DNA from: Saccharicrinis sp041584155 | Lineage (GTDB): Bacteria > Bacteroidota > Bacteroidia > Bacteroidales > Marinilabiliaceae | Length of the DNA: 36,485 bases | Direction of reading: 5' to 3' | NCBI GenBank assembly: GCA_041584155.1 | Contig: JBFHEL010000004.1 | Coordinates: 1 to 36,485 of the forward strand | In this document: piece by piece, positions 22,375-30,763 of the stretch | Numbering within the stretch: the first letter of the stretch is position 1 | Layout of the letters: each line of letters starts with the position of its first letter | Notes under the pieces: model-generated | What the model was told of the DNA's origin: nothing | The model's input: the letters and a program-made list of their open reading frames with translations, nothing else | Database searches by the model: none | Program-made: the position numbers and the translations under genes

Positions 22375-24573
22375 TTAGAGAATTAATAAACCGTTTTCTC
22401 TGAGTTGATTAAAGGTGTGACCTTTGCAAAAAACAGAAAAGTCACCCAGTTTGTTCTGCCTATAGTCTTCTTCCATCTGACTATAGGTAATGGGCGAATC
22501 GGAACAGACTTGTGCTTTAGTAAGCATATTCATCAACCATTTTCCTGTATTTTCTTTTACATTTAAAATCAGGTTGTCATGCTTTAAAAAGATAGTTAAC
22601 TCTGCAAATTCACTTGTTTTTCCTTTCTTCTTCCGTTTGTAAAAACGTATATGGGGAAGTTCGTGAATCCATAGTACTGATTGATTGGGGTGTGTGGCGT
22701 TGTTGTCTGTTTGTTCTAAAGAATTATAAATAAAGTCAGGAGCTATAGTTGTTAAAGGGACTTTAAAATCAAACCAGGTTTGCAAAGGCAAATCAAACCC
22801 AACATCATGCATAAAATTGTACAGTGATTTTTTTAAGCCATCGCTGAATAAATAATGCTCAGTACCTTGTTTATCAATGTGTTCCATGTCGTTATTGGCA
22901 AATGGATGAATGTTCTTATTTTTTGTTTGCACCTTAAACTTTTCAGGATTTTTCCCCACCGGACTATGCGCTGTCATTGCAAATTGGTGCCAAAAACCGG
23001 ACTTAAGAACATTGTTTTCGAATAGTTGTCTTACAACTTCAAGTGAATCAATCGTTTCTTTTGCTGTTTGAGTTGGAAATCCATACATCAGATAGGCATG
23101 GGTCATAATCCCGGCGCAGGTAAAGTTATGGCAAACTTCAGCTACCTTTGAAACGCTCACTCCTTTGTTAATTAGTGACAAGATACGATCTGAGGCTACT
23201 TCTAAGCCGCCAGACACGGCTATACATCCCGATTCTTTCAGCAACATACATACATCAAAGGTAAATTGTTTTTCAAAACGAATATTGGTCCACCATGTTA
23301 TGTTCAGTTTACGTTTAATTACTTCTTTGGCAAAAGAAATCATAAGGGCAGGAGGTGCTGCTTCATCAACAAAATGAAAACCTTTTTTGCCTGTCTGTAT
23401 CATTACCTTTTCTACTTTGTTACACAGTATTTTAGCAGAAACAGGTTCGAATCTTTTGATGTAATCTAATGTGGTATCGCAAAAAGTACATCGGCCCCAA
23501 TAGCATCCATGTGCCATGGTAAGTTTATTCCAGAAACCATCACTCCACAGGCGGTGCATGGGGTTAATAAGTTCAATGACTGACAGGTATTTGTTAGGAT
23601 CTAAATTATCGTAGCTCGGAGCTATATCTACACGCAAAGAGAGATCAGGATCTTCAGAACCATCTATGTATTTAATGGTGTTCTCTTCGAGTAAGAAGGT
23701 GCGTTTTAAATTCTTTTTTTCACGGGTAGCATTGAGATATTCAATGATATTAAACAGCGGAGTCTCACCATCGTCAAGGGTAATGAAATCTGTAAATTCA
23801 AATAATCTGGAGTCTCTAATTGAACGTAGTTCTGTATTAGGGTAGCCTCCTCCCATACATATTTTAATTTCAGGGTAGTTTTTTCTGATATATTGGCCAC
23901 ACTTTAAGGCCGAAAATAAATTCCCGGGAAAGGGAATTGAAATAGCTACCAGAGTAGGTTGTGTGACTTCGATATGTTTTTTGAGCAATTTATTTTGTAT
24001 CTCAATGATGAGTGATTCTTCGCCATGAAGCTCTTCATATATGGGGTCAAAAGAATAAGCAGAGGAGCTTAGTCTTTCTGCATAACGACTAAATCCAAAG
24101 TGCGGATCAATACATTCCACAATAAGATCAGAAATGTCTTCAAGGTATAAGGTACACAGGTATCTTGCTTTATCACGAATACCCATATTGCCAAAGGCCC
24201 AGTCTATGTCTTCAATGTGGTTGAAACGGGAAGCCTGAGGTAAAAAAGAACCATCGCAAATGATGTGAGCCAGCATGTCATCTTTCCCTTGTAAATAGGA
24301 AATAACATCATCCACCGTGTTTATGTAGTGCTTTTTGAGAGCAAGGATTCTTAGGCTATTTTCCGAAATATCGTTGAATGGTGTTTTCAGACTGCTAAAA
24401 ATCAAGTTTAGTCCTTCTTTTGAAAAGATATGTAGCAAAACTTCTATTCCTAAATCAACCTGAGAGGAAGGAATAGCTTTGTATTCAAAAAATCCTTTTA
24501 AGTATCCAATGGCAGGATAAGGTGTGTTTAGTTGCGAAAAAGGTGGAGCAATTAATAATATTTTCTGATTCAA
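22375..24573 (-). CDS. B12-binding domain-containing radical SAM protein
   Basis: 732 residues from the TTG at 24573. The N-terminal half resembles a cobalamin-binding Rossmann domain (ILLIAPPF at the start; LVAISIPFPGN and KICMGGGYPN near 225-260). The radical SAM core carries Cys357, Cys362 and Cys365 in GCYWGRCTFCD, a C-x4-C-x2-C spacing rather than the usual C-x3-C-x2-C. A long C-terminal part (after about residue 540) matches no domain I know. The reaction is unknown; the family includes methyltransferases and ring-forming enzymes. The TTG start is chosen because a promoter element overlaps the region upstream and MNQKILLIAPPF is the usual N-terminus. An upstream TTG at 24624 would lie before the transcript start. 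The GH20 gene follows after 19 bp. Confidence 0.82.
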   Translation of the reverse strand: MNQKILLIAPPFSQLNTPYPAIGYLKGFFEYKAIPSSQVDLGIEVLLHIFSKEGLNLIFSSLKTPFNDISENSLRILALKKHYINTVDDVISYLQGKDDMLAHIICDGSFLPQASRFNHIEDIDWAFGNMGIRDKARYLCTLYLEDISDLIVECIDPHFGFSRYAERLSSSAYSFDPIYEELHGEESLIIEIQNKLLKKHIEVTQPTLVAISIPFPGNLFSALKCGQYIRKNYPEIKICMGGGYPNTELRSIRDSRLFEFTDFITLDDGETPLFNIIEYLNATREKKNLKRTFLLEENTIKYIDGSEDPDLSLRVDIAPSYDNLDPNKYLSVIELINPMHRLWSDGFWNKLTMAHGCYWGRCTFCDTTLDYIKRFEPVSAKILCNKVEKVMIQTGKKGFHFVDEAAPPALMISFAKEVIKRKLNITWWTNIRFEKQFTFDVCMLLKESGCIAVSGGLEVASDRILSLINKGVSVSKVAEVCHNFTCAGIMTHAYLMYGFPTQTAKETIDSLEVVRQLFENNVLKSGFWHQFAMTAHSPVGKNPEKFKVQTKNKNIHPFANNDMEHIDKQGTEHYLFSDGLKKSLYNFMHDVGFDLPLQTWFDFKVPLTTIAPDFIYNSLEQTDNNATHPNQSVLWIHELPHIRFYKRKKKGKTSEFAELTIFLKHDNLILNVKENTGKWLMNMLTKAQVCSDSPITYSQMEEDYRQNKLGDFSVFCKGHTFNQLRENGLLIL

Positions 24574-24598
24574 TCTGTTTGTTTTAATGTTGAAACAA

Positions 24599-24606
24599 CA
24601 AAAGTA
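24599..24606 (-). promoter_or_regulatory. -7 element of the radical SAM/glycosidase operon
   Basis: Read on the minus strand this is TACTTTTG, a perfect TAnnTTTG. No TTTG is found at the expected -33 distance; a TTG lies 15 bp upstream. It supports a translation start at 24573 rather than 24624. Confidence 0.5.
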
Positions 24607-24810
24607 CGAACAAATTATATACAATCATTAAGATTGTATTTTTAGGTGCTTTGGAAAATCTAAATGATATGATAGAGTTTGGCGGAATATGGGCTAAGCT
24701 GCGTTAAGAAGGGTTTTGTTTGATGCTTCAATGTAAAAATATTAAATCTATAAATAAAGTTAAATTTTCTTTAAATTTTGCATGAAAAAATGAGATGTGA
24801 ATTTTTTATT

Positions 24811-24818
24811 TACTTTTG
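24811..24818 (+). promoter_or_regulatory. Possible -7 element upstream of the secreted T9SS protein
   Basis: TACTTTTG is a perfect TAnnTTTG match, but no TTTG lies at the -33 distance. It is 496 bp from the ATG at 25315, so either the leader is long or the promoter belongs to an unseen transcript. Confidence 0.35.
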
Positions 24819-25286
24819 TGGCTCCTATAACTGCATGATTTAATTCACAATAAGGTTTTTTTATTAACCTGCTTGTATCCTAAAACTATATATGGTTTGT
24901 ATTTATTTTGATGATCGTAATAAGTTATCAAGATTGAAAATTGATTATTTAACGGATAATTTCGCATGTATTTTAATTTTCAGAATGTTGCAGATTAAAG
25001 CGTGTTTGCTTTTATACAGAGTTTCTTTGGGGAAAGAAATATTTAACATTCAAAAAAAAATGAAACATTTTAAAATGACCTTCGTTAAAAGTTGATAAAG
25101 ACACTAAAATAAATTGTGAAAGCACTTTTTATTGTGACTAAAGAAATATTAAATGTGAGAATGAATTAGAACATACGTAAACTGATAAAGTAGTTTGTAA
25201 TTGTTTTGGGGAAAACAGATTCAATAATATCAGTAGTGCGTGCGCTAAGTATTAGATGTAGAATAGAAGAATTAATATTTTCAATA

Positions 25287-25314
25287 ACACAACAACACAA
25301 CAACACAACACAAC
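25287..25314 (+). repeat. A/C-only CAACA repeat immediately before the start codon
   Basis: A 28-bp run of A and C built on CAACA/CACAA units ends at the base before the ATG at 25315. It cannot pair with the anti-Shine-Dalgarno sequence and is predicted to be unstructured, which can favour initiation in Bacteroidota. This is a seen pattern; the effect is inferred. Confidence 0.7.
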
Positions 25315-26622
25315 ATGCAAAAATTTACTTTCTTGTCACTAATCCTAATCGGATTAGCGATCCAAACAGCTTCTGCACAAGGGGGAACATCGTGTAGTGA
25401 AGCTACAGTAGCACAAACAGGAACAAATTTGAGTGACAATGGAGCTGGAGATCAGTGGTTTGTATACACTGCAACCATGAATGGTAAAGTAACGGTTTCA
25501 TCTGTTGGATTGACTTCTGTAAATACATTTGTAGAGATTTATGATGGCTGCGATGAGGAAGCTTTTTCTTTGAGTGATGACTTTAGTGATGAGCAATCTG
25601 AAGTTTCTTTTGAGGTAATAAGTGGGTTAAGCTACTATATTAATTGGCGAAATTTTTATACCAGCGAGGAATTTGAATGGGAGCTCCAGGAAACTGCTGT
25701 TACACAAGGTGAGTTTTGTAGTTATCCCTTGTCTTCTACTGCAGGTTATATTGTAAGTAATGTTCCTCAAAACAAGTATCGTTGGTTTGAGTTTACTGCC
25801 AGTCGCGATGGTAAAGTGACAGTAAAAGCTACAGGAGCAAATGCTGATGACTGTCATGTAGCTGTGTATGATGATTGTAGTTATACTTCTTCGGTTAATA
25901 ATGATGTAAGCTGGAACCCATCGTCTGTAGCATTCGACGCAGAGGAAGACGAAACGTATATTATTAGCTGGCAGAATGGATCCGATGATAGTGAATTAGA
26001 ATGGACTATTGAAGAAAGTAACTGGGAAGCAGGAGAGCGTTGTATTGACCCAATTGATATTACAGTTTCAGATGACAATGAGGTTGATCATGAATCGGCT
26101 ACCAATAAATGGTATCGTTATATTGCCCTTCAGGATGGTGAAATAACAATATCAAGTGTTGGGCTTACAACAGAAGATACCTATCTTGAGGTGTATACTG
26201 GTTGTAGTGAAGAGCGTGCTAATTACAATGATGATTACAGTGATTTGCAATCTGAAATTACGCTAAGTGTAGAAGCTGGTAATGCCTACTTTATTAAATG
26301 GGACAAAATATTTACACCCGAGGCTTACACCTGGAGCTTGAAATCAGATGCTATAGCAACAGATATTACAGAAATATCAGAAAATGATTTAGTAGTTTAT
26401 CCAAATCCAACTTCAGGAATTGTTAATGTTGACTTAACTAGTTTCGATTCCAATTCAGTTCAGGTTAGTATAGTAAATGTTTCAGGTGCAACTGTTAAAT
26501 CTTTTGAGATGAATGCAGGCATTGTTAGTTCTTTTGATATGTCTGATTTAAGTGTTGGAGTTTATCATGTTGTTGTTAAAGATTCAACAACAAAAAAAGT
26601 AGTGAAATTATTGAAACAATAA
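25315..26622 (+). CDS. Secreted three-repeat protein with type IX secretion C-terminal tail
   Basis: 435 residues. A signal peptide ends near ASAQG (about 22 residues). Three homologous acidic beta-domains of about 107 residues follow (about 24-131, 132-239, 240-346). Each has the pattern W-(F/Y)-x-(F/Y)-x-A-x-x-x-G-x-(V/I)-T and a Tyr-rich close such as YYINW, YIISW or YFIKW. Each has a Cys pair at matching positions (27/79, 135/188, 243/297), suggesting disulfides and an extracellular site; domain 2 has one more Cys at 180. The fold looks PPC-like (pre-peptidase C-terminal type), which is inference. The tail at 354-435 (NDLVVYPNPTSGIVNV..VVVKDSTTKKVVKLLKQ) is a Por-type sorting domain for T9SS export and surface attachment. 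There is no catalytic domain, so binding or adhesion is likely. Its terminator follows. Confidence 0.85.
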   Translation: MQKFTFLSLILIGLAIQTASAQGGTSCSEATVAQTGTNLSDNGAGDQWFVYTATMNGKVTVSSVGLTSVNTFVEIYDGCDEEAFSLSDDFSDEQSEVSFEVISGLSYYINWRNFYTSEEFEWELQETAVTQGEFCSYPLSSTAGYIVSNVPQNKYRWFEFTASRDGKVTVKATGANADDCHVAVYDDCSYTSSVNNDVSWNPSSVAFDAEEDETYIISWQNGSDDSELEWTIEESNWEAGERCIDPIDITVSDDNEVDHESATNKWYRYIALQDGEITISSVGLTTEDTYLEVYTGCSEERANYNDDYSDLQSEITLSVEAGNAYFIKWDKIFTPEAYTWSLKSDAIATDITEISENDLVVYPNPTSGIVNVDLTSFDSNSVQVSIVNVSGATVKSFEMNAGIVSSFDMSDLSVGVYHVVVKDSTTKKVVKLLKQ

Positions 26623-26688
26623 ACACATATTTATATTGAGTTTTGACTAGATAAGATATTTGTAAAAATACCACACGTTTTGAATGAT

Positions 26689-26730
26689 GCACTTTGGAAA
26701 GCTAATCTGGCTTTCCAAAGTGCTTTTTTT
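26689..26730 (+). terminator. Rho-independent terminator after the secreted T9SS protein gene
   Basis: Perfect 14-bp stem GCACTTTGGAAAGC / GCTTTCCAAAGTGC with a 7-nt loop, followed by seven T. This is the strongest terminator in the window. Confidence 0.92.
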
Positions 26731-26764
26731 GTATTTTTACCGCTCGTATTTCAAAACATAGTTT

Positions 26765-28207
26765 ATGATTACCTTTGTAGTTTCTGTTTTCGTATTGATT
26801 CTGGGTTTTATTTTTTATGGTAGGTTTATTGAAAAATTCTTTGGGGCTGATAATAAAAAACTAACACCAGCTCTTGCTCAAACCGATGGTGTTGACTATA
26901 TGCCTTTGCCCACGTGGAAAGTTTTTACTATTCAGTTTTTAAATATTGCCGGATTAGGACCTGTTTTTGGTGCTATAATGGGTGCTAAATATGGATCATG
27001 GGCATATGTTTGGATAGTTTTTGGTTGTATTTTCATGGGAGCAGTTCATGATTATTTTTCAGGAATGCTTTCGATTAGAAACGCAGGGGAAAGTATTCCT
27101 GAAATTGTAGGAAGGTATCTTGGAGGCGGTTTTCGCCAGGCATTGCGTGTTTTTACCCTTGTTTTGCTTGTGTTTGTAGGAGTGGCTTTTGTGTCTGGTC
27201 CTGCCGGATTGTTAGCCTTTCAAACCGGCGGTAATTTTGATGTCTGGGTTTATGTTATTTTTGGCTATTACTTGCTGGCAACTCTCTTGCCTATAAATAA
27301 AATTATTGGACGTATATACCCGTTTTTTGCCGTCGCTCTTATTTTAATGGCATTGGGAATAGCAGGTGCTATGATCTATAACTTTTATAATGGTAGTTTT
27401 TTGATGCACGAACTAAGCCTTGGTAGCTTGAAGAATTTCCACGATAATCCTTCGCAAAACATCTTGTTCCCAATGATGTTTGTTGTTATTTCTTGTGGTG
27501 CCATATCGGGTTTTCATTCCACTCAGGCTCCAATGATGGGTAGGTGTTTAAAAAAAGAAAGTCATGGTCGTTATGTTTTTTACGGTGCAATGATAGCAGA
27601 AGGAATAGTGGCTATTATCTGGGCTACCGCAGCCATGAATTTCTTTGGTAATGCTTCTGATCTTAATCAGGTGATGAGTCTGGAGAACCAAAAAGCAGCA
27701 TGGGTAGTGGATTCTATCTCTCAGCATTGGTTAGGAAAATGGGGTGCTGTATTTGTGGTGGTTGGTGTTATTGTTCTTCCTATATCAACTGGAGATACGG
27801 CATTCCGAAGTGCACGATTAACTTTGGCAGATATGTTTTCATATGATCAGGCATCGGTTAAAAATAGATTGTTAATCAGTATCCCTTTATTTATTTTGGG
27901 TTTTGTGCTTAGCCAGTTAGAATTTGAAACTATCTGGAAGTTTTTGGGATTGTCGAATCAGGTTTTGGCAGTGGTAATGCTCTGGACAATTGCTATGTAT
28001 TTAAAAAAAGCCAATAAAAACCACTGGTTAATTACCTTGCCTGCACTTTTTATGACAGCAGTATGTGCGAGTTATGTTTTTGTGGCTCCTCCACTTAATG
28101 GCGGAATGGGAATAGATATAAAGAGTGGTTATTTGATGGGGGCTATAGTTGCTTTAGGGTCGTTGTTTTTATTTTTAAAACAGGGGAACAGTTTAAGTAA
28201 ACAGTAA
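26765..28207 (+). CDS. cstA: CstA-family carbon starvation/peptide transporter
   Basis: The 480-residue multi-pass membrane protein has many hydrophobic segments. Family hallmarks are TDGVDYMPLPTWKVF near 38-52, QFLNIAGLGPVFGAIMGAKYG near 57-77, and GAISGFHSTQAPMMGRCLKKE near 243-263. It is shorter than E. coli CstA (about 700 residues) and belongs to the compact version common in Bacteroidota, lacking most of the C-terminal region. CstA proteins take up peptides or pyruvate when carbon is scarce; which substrate applies here is unknown. The gene stands alone after a strong terminator and is convergent with the nitroreductase gene. Confidence 0.9.
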   Translation: MITFVVSVFVLILGFIFYGRFIEKFFGADNKKLTPALAQTDGVDYMPLPTWKVFTIQFLNIAGLGPVFGAIMGAKYGSWAYVWIVFGCIFMGAVHDYFSGMLSIRNAGESIPEIVGRYLGGGFRQALRVFTLVLLVFVGVAFVSGPAGLLAFQTGGNFDVWVYVIFGYYLLATLLPINKIIGRIYPFFAVALILMALGIAGAMIYNFYNGSFLMHELSLGSLKNFHDNPSQNILFPMMFVVISCGAISGFHSTQAPMMGRCLKKESHGRYVFYGAMIAEGIVAIIWATAAMNFFGNASDLNQVMSLENQKAAWVVDSISQHWLGKWGAVFVVVGVIVLPISTGDTAFRSARLTLADMFSYDQASVKNRLLISIPLFILGFVLSQLEFETIWKFLGLSNQVLAVVMLWTIAMYLKKANKNHWLITLPALFMTAVCASYVFVAPPLNGGMGIDIKSGYLMGAIVALGSLFLFLKQGNSLSKQ

Positions 28208-28257
28208 GCTGCATTGCTGATATCAAAAAACCGAACACCCCTGTTATCAAATATTTA

Positions 28258-28887
28258 TTATTGCCTAATCACAAGTTCATCTAAAGAAACTCTGACTTTT
28301 GGAGCATATTGATATTTGTCATCTTCTGATCTGAAACCAACACTGGCCATAACAATACTGTTTAGGTTCTGTTCCTTCAGTCCTAAAATTTCATCTACTT
28401 TTTCCGGATCAAAACCTTCCATTGGACATGCATCAATGCCCATTTGAGCGGCTGTAGATAATAAGAAACCAAGTCCAATATAGCATTGTTTTGAAGCCCA
28501 AATAAATAATTTTTCAGCAGGAGTACGGTTAATCTTGCCTTTCATCATAGCTTCGTATTCTTGTAAATCTTCAAACTTTAATCCTCTTTTATTGGCAATT
28601 CGTTGAATAAATTCATCAACATGCGTATTTGAGATGTTATTTTTAGCTACAAAAATGATTAAATGGGAGCCATCGGTTATTTGGGGTTGGTCAAAAGCTG
28701 CTGCTTTAAGCTTTTTTCGTAATTTTTTATTTTCAATAACAATTACTTTGAAATGCTGTAACCCGAATGATGTAGGCGTTAAATTTATAGCTTCAAGCAA
28801 AGTATTTAATTGCTCGGAATTTAATTTTTTATTGGGATTAAACAGTTTGGTTGCATATCGCCAGTGAAGTTGCTTGAGAATGTCCAT
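28258..28887 (-). CDS. NAD(P)H-dependent nitroreductase family oxidoreductase (NfsB-like)
   Basis: The 209-residue FMN enzyme is normal in length for NfsB/NfnB. The N-terminal FMN-binding sequence is RYATKLFNPNKKL, with the LTPTSFGLQHFKVIVI segment near 36-51, and the C-terminal half has AAQMGIDACPMEGFDPEKVDE, typical of this family. It reduces quinones, nitro compounds or other electrophiles with NAD(P)H in the cytoplasm; the physiological substrate is unknown. It is monocistronic, and no TAnnTTTG box was found on its strand. The 50 bp between it and cstA hold no clear terminator. Confidence 0.9.
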   Translation of the reverse strand: MDILKQLHWRYATKLFNPNKKLNSEQLNTLLEAINLTPTSFGLQHFKVIVIENKKLRKKLKAAAFDQPQITDGSHLIIFVAKNNISNTHVDEFIQRIANKRGLKFEDLQEYEAMMKGKINRTPAEKLFIWASKQCYIGLGFLLSTAAQMGIDACPMEGFDPEKVDEILGLKEQNLNSIVMASVGFRSEDDKYQYAPKVRVSLDELVIRQ

Positions 28888-29285
28888 AGTTATTGTCTGT
28901 TTTTTTAATTAATTACTTAGAATTATTATAACCACTAAATATCTGTTTTGTTTTGAAGTGTCGTAAAGTGTCAGTAGTTTAGATGTTTTTAATTCCTTCG
29001 CATTAAATTTAAACTAATTTATCGGTGTTTAATGTTGGTTCATCCTTTTTTTTTGCTTGTCACTGTAAATGAAAATTAACTTTAAGCATCAAATATTTCT
29101 TATAATTAGAAAGATTTTATAGTTATATTAAATTTTTTTCACAAATTTAAGCGACTTTTTATAAAGGCATTTAGCTCTTAGATAAACAAAGTGGTTTTTA
29201 GTGTTGTATGCGGTACTAAATCAGTGCTTTAGGGAGATTATTGATAAATAAGGAGTTTTATTAAAGTTTTAATATATAAAGAATT
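28888..29285. other. Intergenic region between the nitroreductase and V-ATPase genes
   Basis: 398 bp, very AT-rich, holding the upstream regions of two divergent genes. No TAnnTTTG match, terminator or repeat was found. A purine stretch (AAGGAG, about 29250) lies about 30 bp before the V-ATPase E start, too far to be a normal ribosome binding site. Confidence 0.5.
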
Positions 29286-29894
29286 ATGCAATCAAAACTT
29301 CAGGAATTAACAGATAAGCTTTATGCTGAAGGCGTTCAGAAAGCAAACGACGAAGCAGAGTCTATCTTAGAAAAGGCAAAGCAGGAAGCCAAAAAAATTG
29401 TTGAGGAGGCTAATAAACAAGCTTCTAGAGTTATAGAAGATGCGAAAGCAAAAGCAGAGGAAACACAAAGAAATGTAGAATCTGAAATTAAATTAGCTTC
29501 ACAACAGGCTGTTTCATCATTACATCAGGAAATTTGTAATAGTATTACAGTTAAAGTGGCAGAGCCAAGCTTAAAAGAGGTGTTTAGTGATAAAAAATAT
29601 GTGCAGTCGCTAATTGTAAAAGTAGTTGAAGGATGGGCTAAATCGGGAAATTTCGATATTAATGTTATTTTACCGGAAGCCGAGAAACAAGAAATGGATA
29701 AATTCTTAAAAAATAGTCTGGCTGCTGAAATGAATAAGGGCTTAAGTTTTGAATATGATTCTGCTGTTAAGGGCGGTTTTAAAGTTGGTCCTAAAGATGG
29801 AAGTTATCTTATTAGCTTTGCAGAATCTGATTTTCAGAATTTTTTCAAATCCTTTTTAAGGCCAAAAACCAATCAATTATTATTTGAAGACTAA
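29286..29894 (+). CDS. atpE: V-type ATP synthase subunit E
   Basis: The 202-residue protein is mostly an N-terminal amphipathic helix (about residues 1-70) rich in Ala, Glu and Lys (AESILEKAKQEAKKIVEEA), then a globular C-terminal domain. This is the stalk E subunit, which holds the V1 head to the membrane part. It is the first gene of the V-ATPase operon and lies 5 bp before the DUF2764 gene. The gene name follows V-type usage and should not be confused with F-type AtpE. Confidence 0.85.
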   Translation: MQSKLQELTDKLYAEGVQKANDEAESILEKAKQEAKKIVEEANKQASRVIEDAKAKAEETQRNVESEIKLASQQAVSSLHQEICNSITVKVAEPSLKEVFSDKKYVQSLIVKVVEGWAKSGNFDINVILPEAEKQEMDKFLKNSLAAEMNKGLSFEYDSAVKGGFKVGPKDGSYLISFAESDFQNFFKSFLRPKTNQLLFED

Positions 29895-29899
29895 TAATT

Positions 29900-30763
29900 A
29901 TGGTAAAAAATTATTATTGTCTGGTTGCCGGTTTACCTGATATTTTATTAGGTGATAAAAAAGTGTTGTACAATTCTTTGATTCTGCGTGATAGTTTAAG
30001 TGAAGAATTGGATAAGGAAGACTTTAAAATGGCACAAGCACTCTACTTGCCTTTTGATCATTATAATTTAATCAATATCCTTTATAATCAGAAAAACGAG
30101 TTTGATCCCAGAGGTGTATTTTCTCCAATGGAATTAGAAAAACTGACTGATAAGAAGAGTATTGAAAATATTGAAGAAGGATTATATCCATCTTATTTAG
30201 TAAGTTTTGTAAATGATTTCCTTTTTGCCGAAGAGGTGTTGTCTTCTGTTAAGGCTGAGGTAGTTTTGTTTATGAAATTTGTAGATTATTTGAAGTCTTT
30301 CTCTAATAAGTTTGTGAGTTCTTATGTTGATTACATAGTTAACATAAAAAATATATTTGCGGCTCTTACTGGGCGTAAATATGCTTTACCTTACGAAGAT
30401 GAGCTAATAGGAGAAGGAGAAGTTGTGGAGGCTTTGTTAAAAAGTAGGTCACGAGATTTTGGTCTCGCAAACGATGTTGAATATATTGAGTCGCTGATTC
30501 AAATATATGAGGAAGAAAACCTGTTGGAGCGAGAACTTAAGATTGACCGTATGAAATGGGCTCACCTTGATGAGCTAACTTTTTTCAATTATTTTTCTAT
30601 TGAAAGGGTGTTAGCCTTTATTTATAAATTGTTGATGGTTGAACGCTGGATTTCTCTGGATGAAGAACAGGGAAGACAGATGTTCCAGCAACTGGTGAGT
30701 GAATTGGAAGATAGTTATGAATTTCCTGAAGAATATAAATTAAGCCATGGAAAGAAAAAGTAA
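29900..30763 (+). CDS. DUF2764 family V-ATPase-associated protein
   Basis: The 287-residue protein starts with YYCLVAGLPDILLGDKK, the usual N-terminus of DUF2764. Such proteins occur in bacterial V-ATPase operons at the position of subunit C, and this one is helical and acidic like subunit C. It is therefore probably the central-stalk adaptor, though this is inferred from position and not proven. Its last 17 bp overlap the start of subunit A in another frame, which points to translational coupling. Confidence 0.83.
   Translation: MVKNYYCLVAGLPDILLGDKKVLYNSLILRDSLSEELDKEDFKMAQALYLPFDHYNLINILYNQKNEFDPRGVFSPMELEKLTDKKSIENIEEGLYPSYLVSFVNDFLFAEEVLSSVKAEVVLFMKFVDYLKSFSNKFVSSYVDYIVNIKNIFAALTGRKYALPYEDELIGEGEVVEALLKSRSRDFGLANDVEYIESLIQIYEEENLLERELKIDRMKWAHLDELTFFNYFSIERVLAFIYKLLMVERWISLDEEQGRQMFQQLVSELEDSYEFPEEYKLSHGKKK

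Larger units (their letters stand above)
24607..25314. other. Divergent AT-rich intergenic region and long leader of the secreted repeat protein
   Basis: About 700 bp with no supported gene. A 67-codon frame at 24892-25095 has no recognisable domain, irregular composition and no ribosome binding site. If TACTTTTG at 24811-24818 drives the downstream gene, about 490 nt of leader would be transcribed; a small RNA is also possible. The last 28 bp before the ATG contain only A and C. Confidence 0.45.

Noticed and set aside
20048..24573. Classical RiPP cluster (precursor plus radical SAM enzyme)
   Set aside because: Genes lie on opposite strands and are separated by a glycosidase. The precursor has a Sec-type signal and no leader/GG site, no RRE, peptidase or exporter is nearby, and the cores lack Cys or aromatic residues typical of radical SAM peptides. 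Kept only as a weak possibility.
24892..25095. 67-codon open frame in the leader of the T9SS protein gene
   Set aside because: No ribosome binding site, no domain or signal peptide, irregular composition, and it lies in generally AT-rich non-coding sequence.
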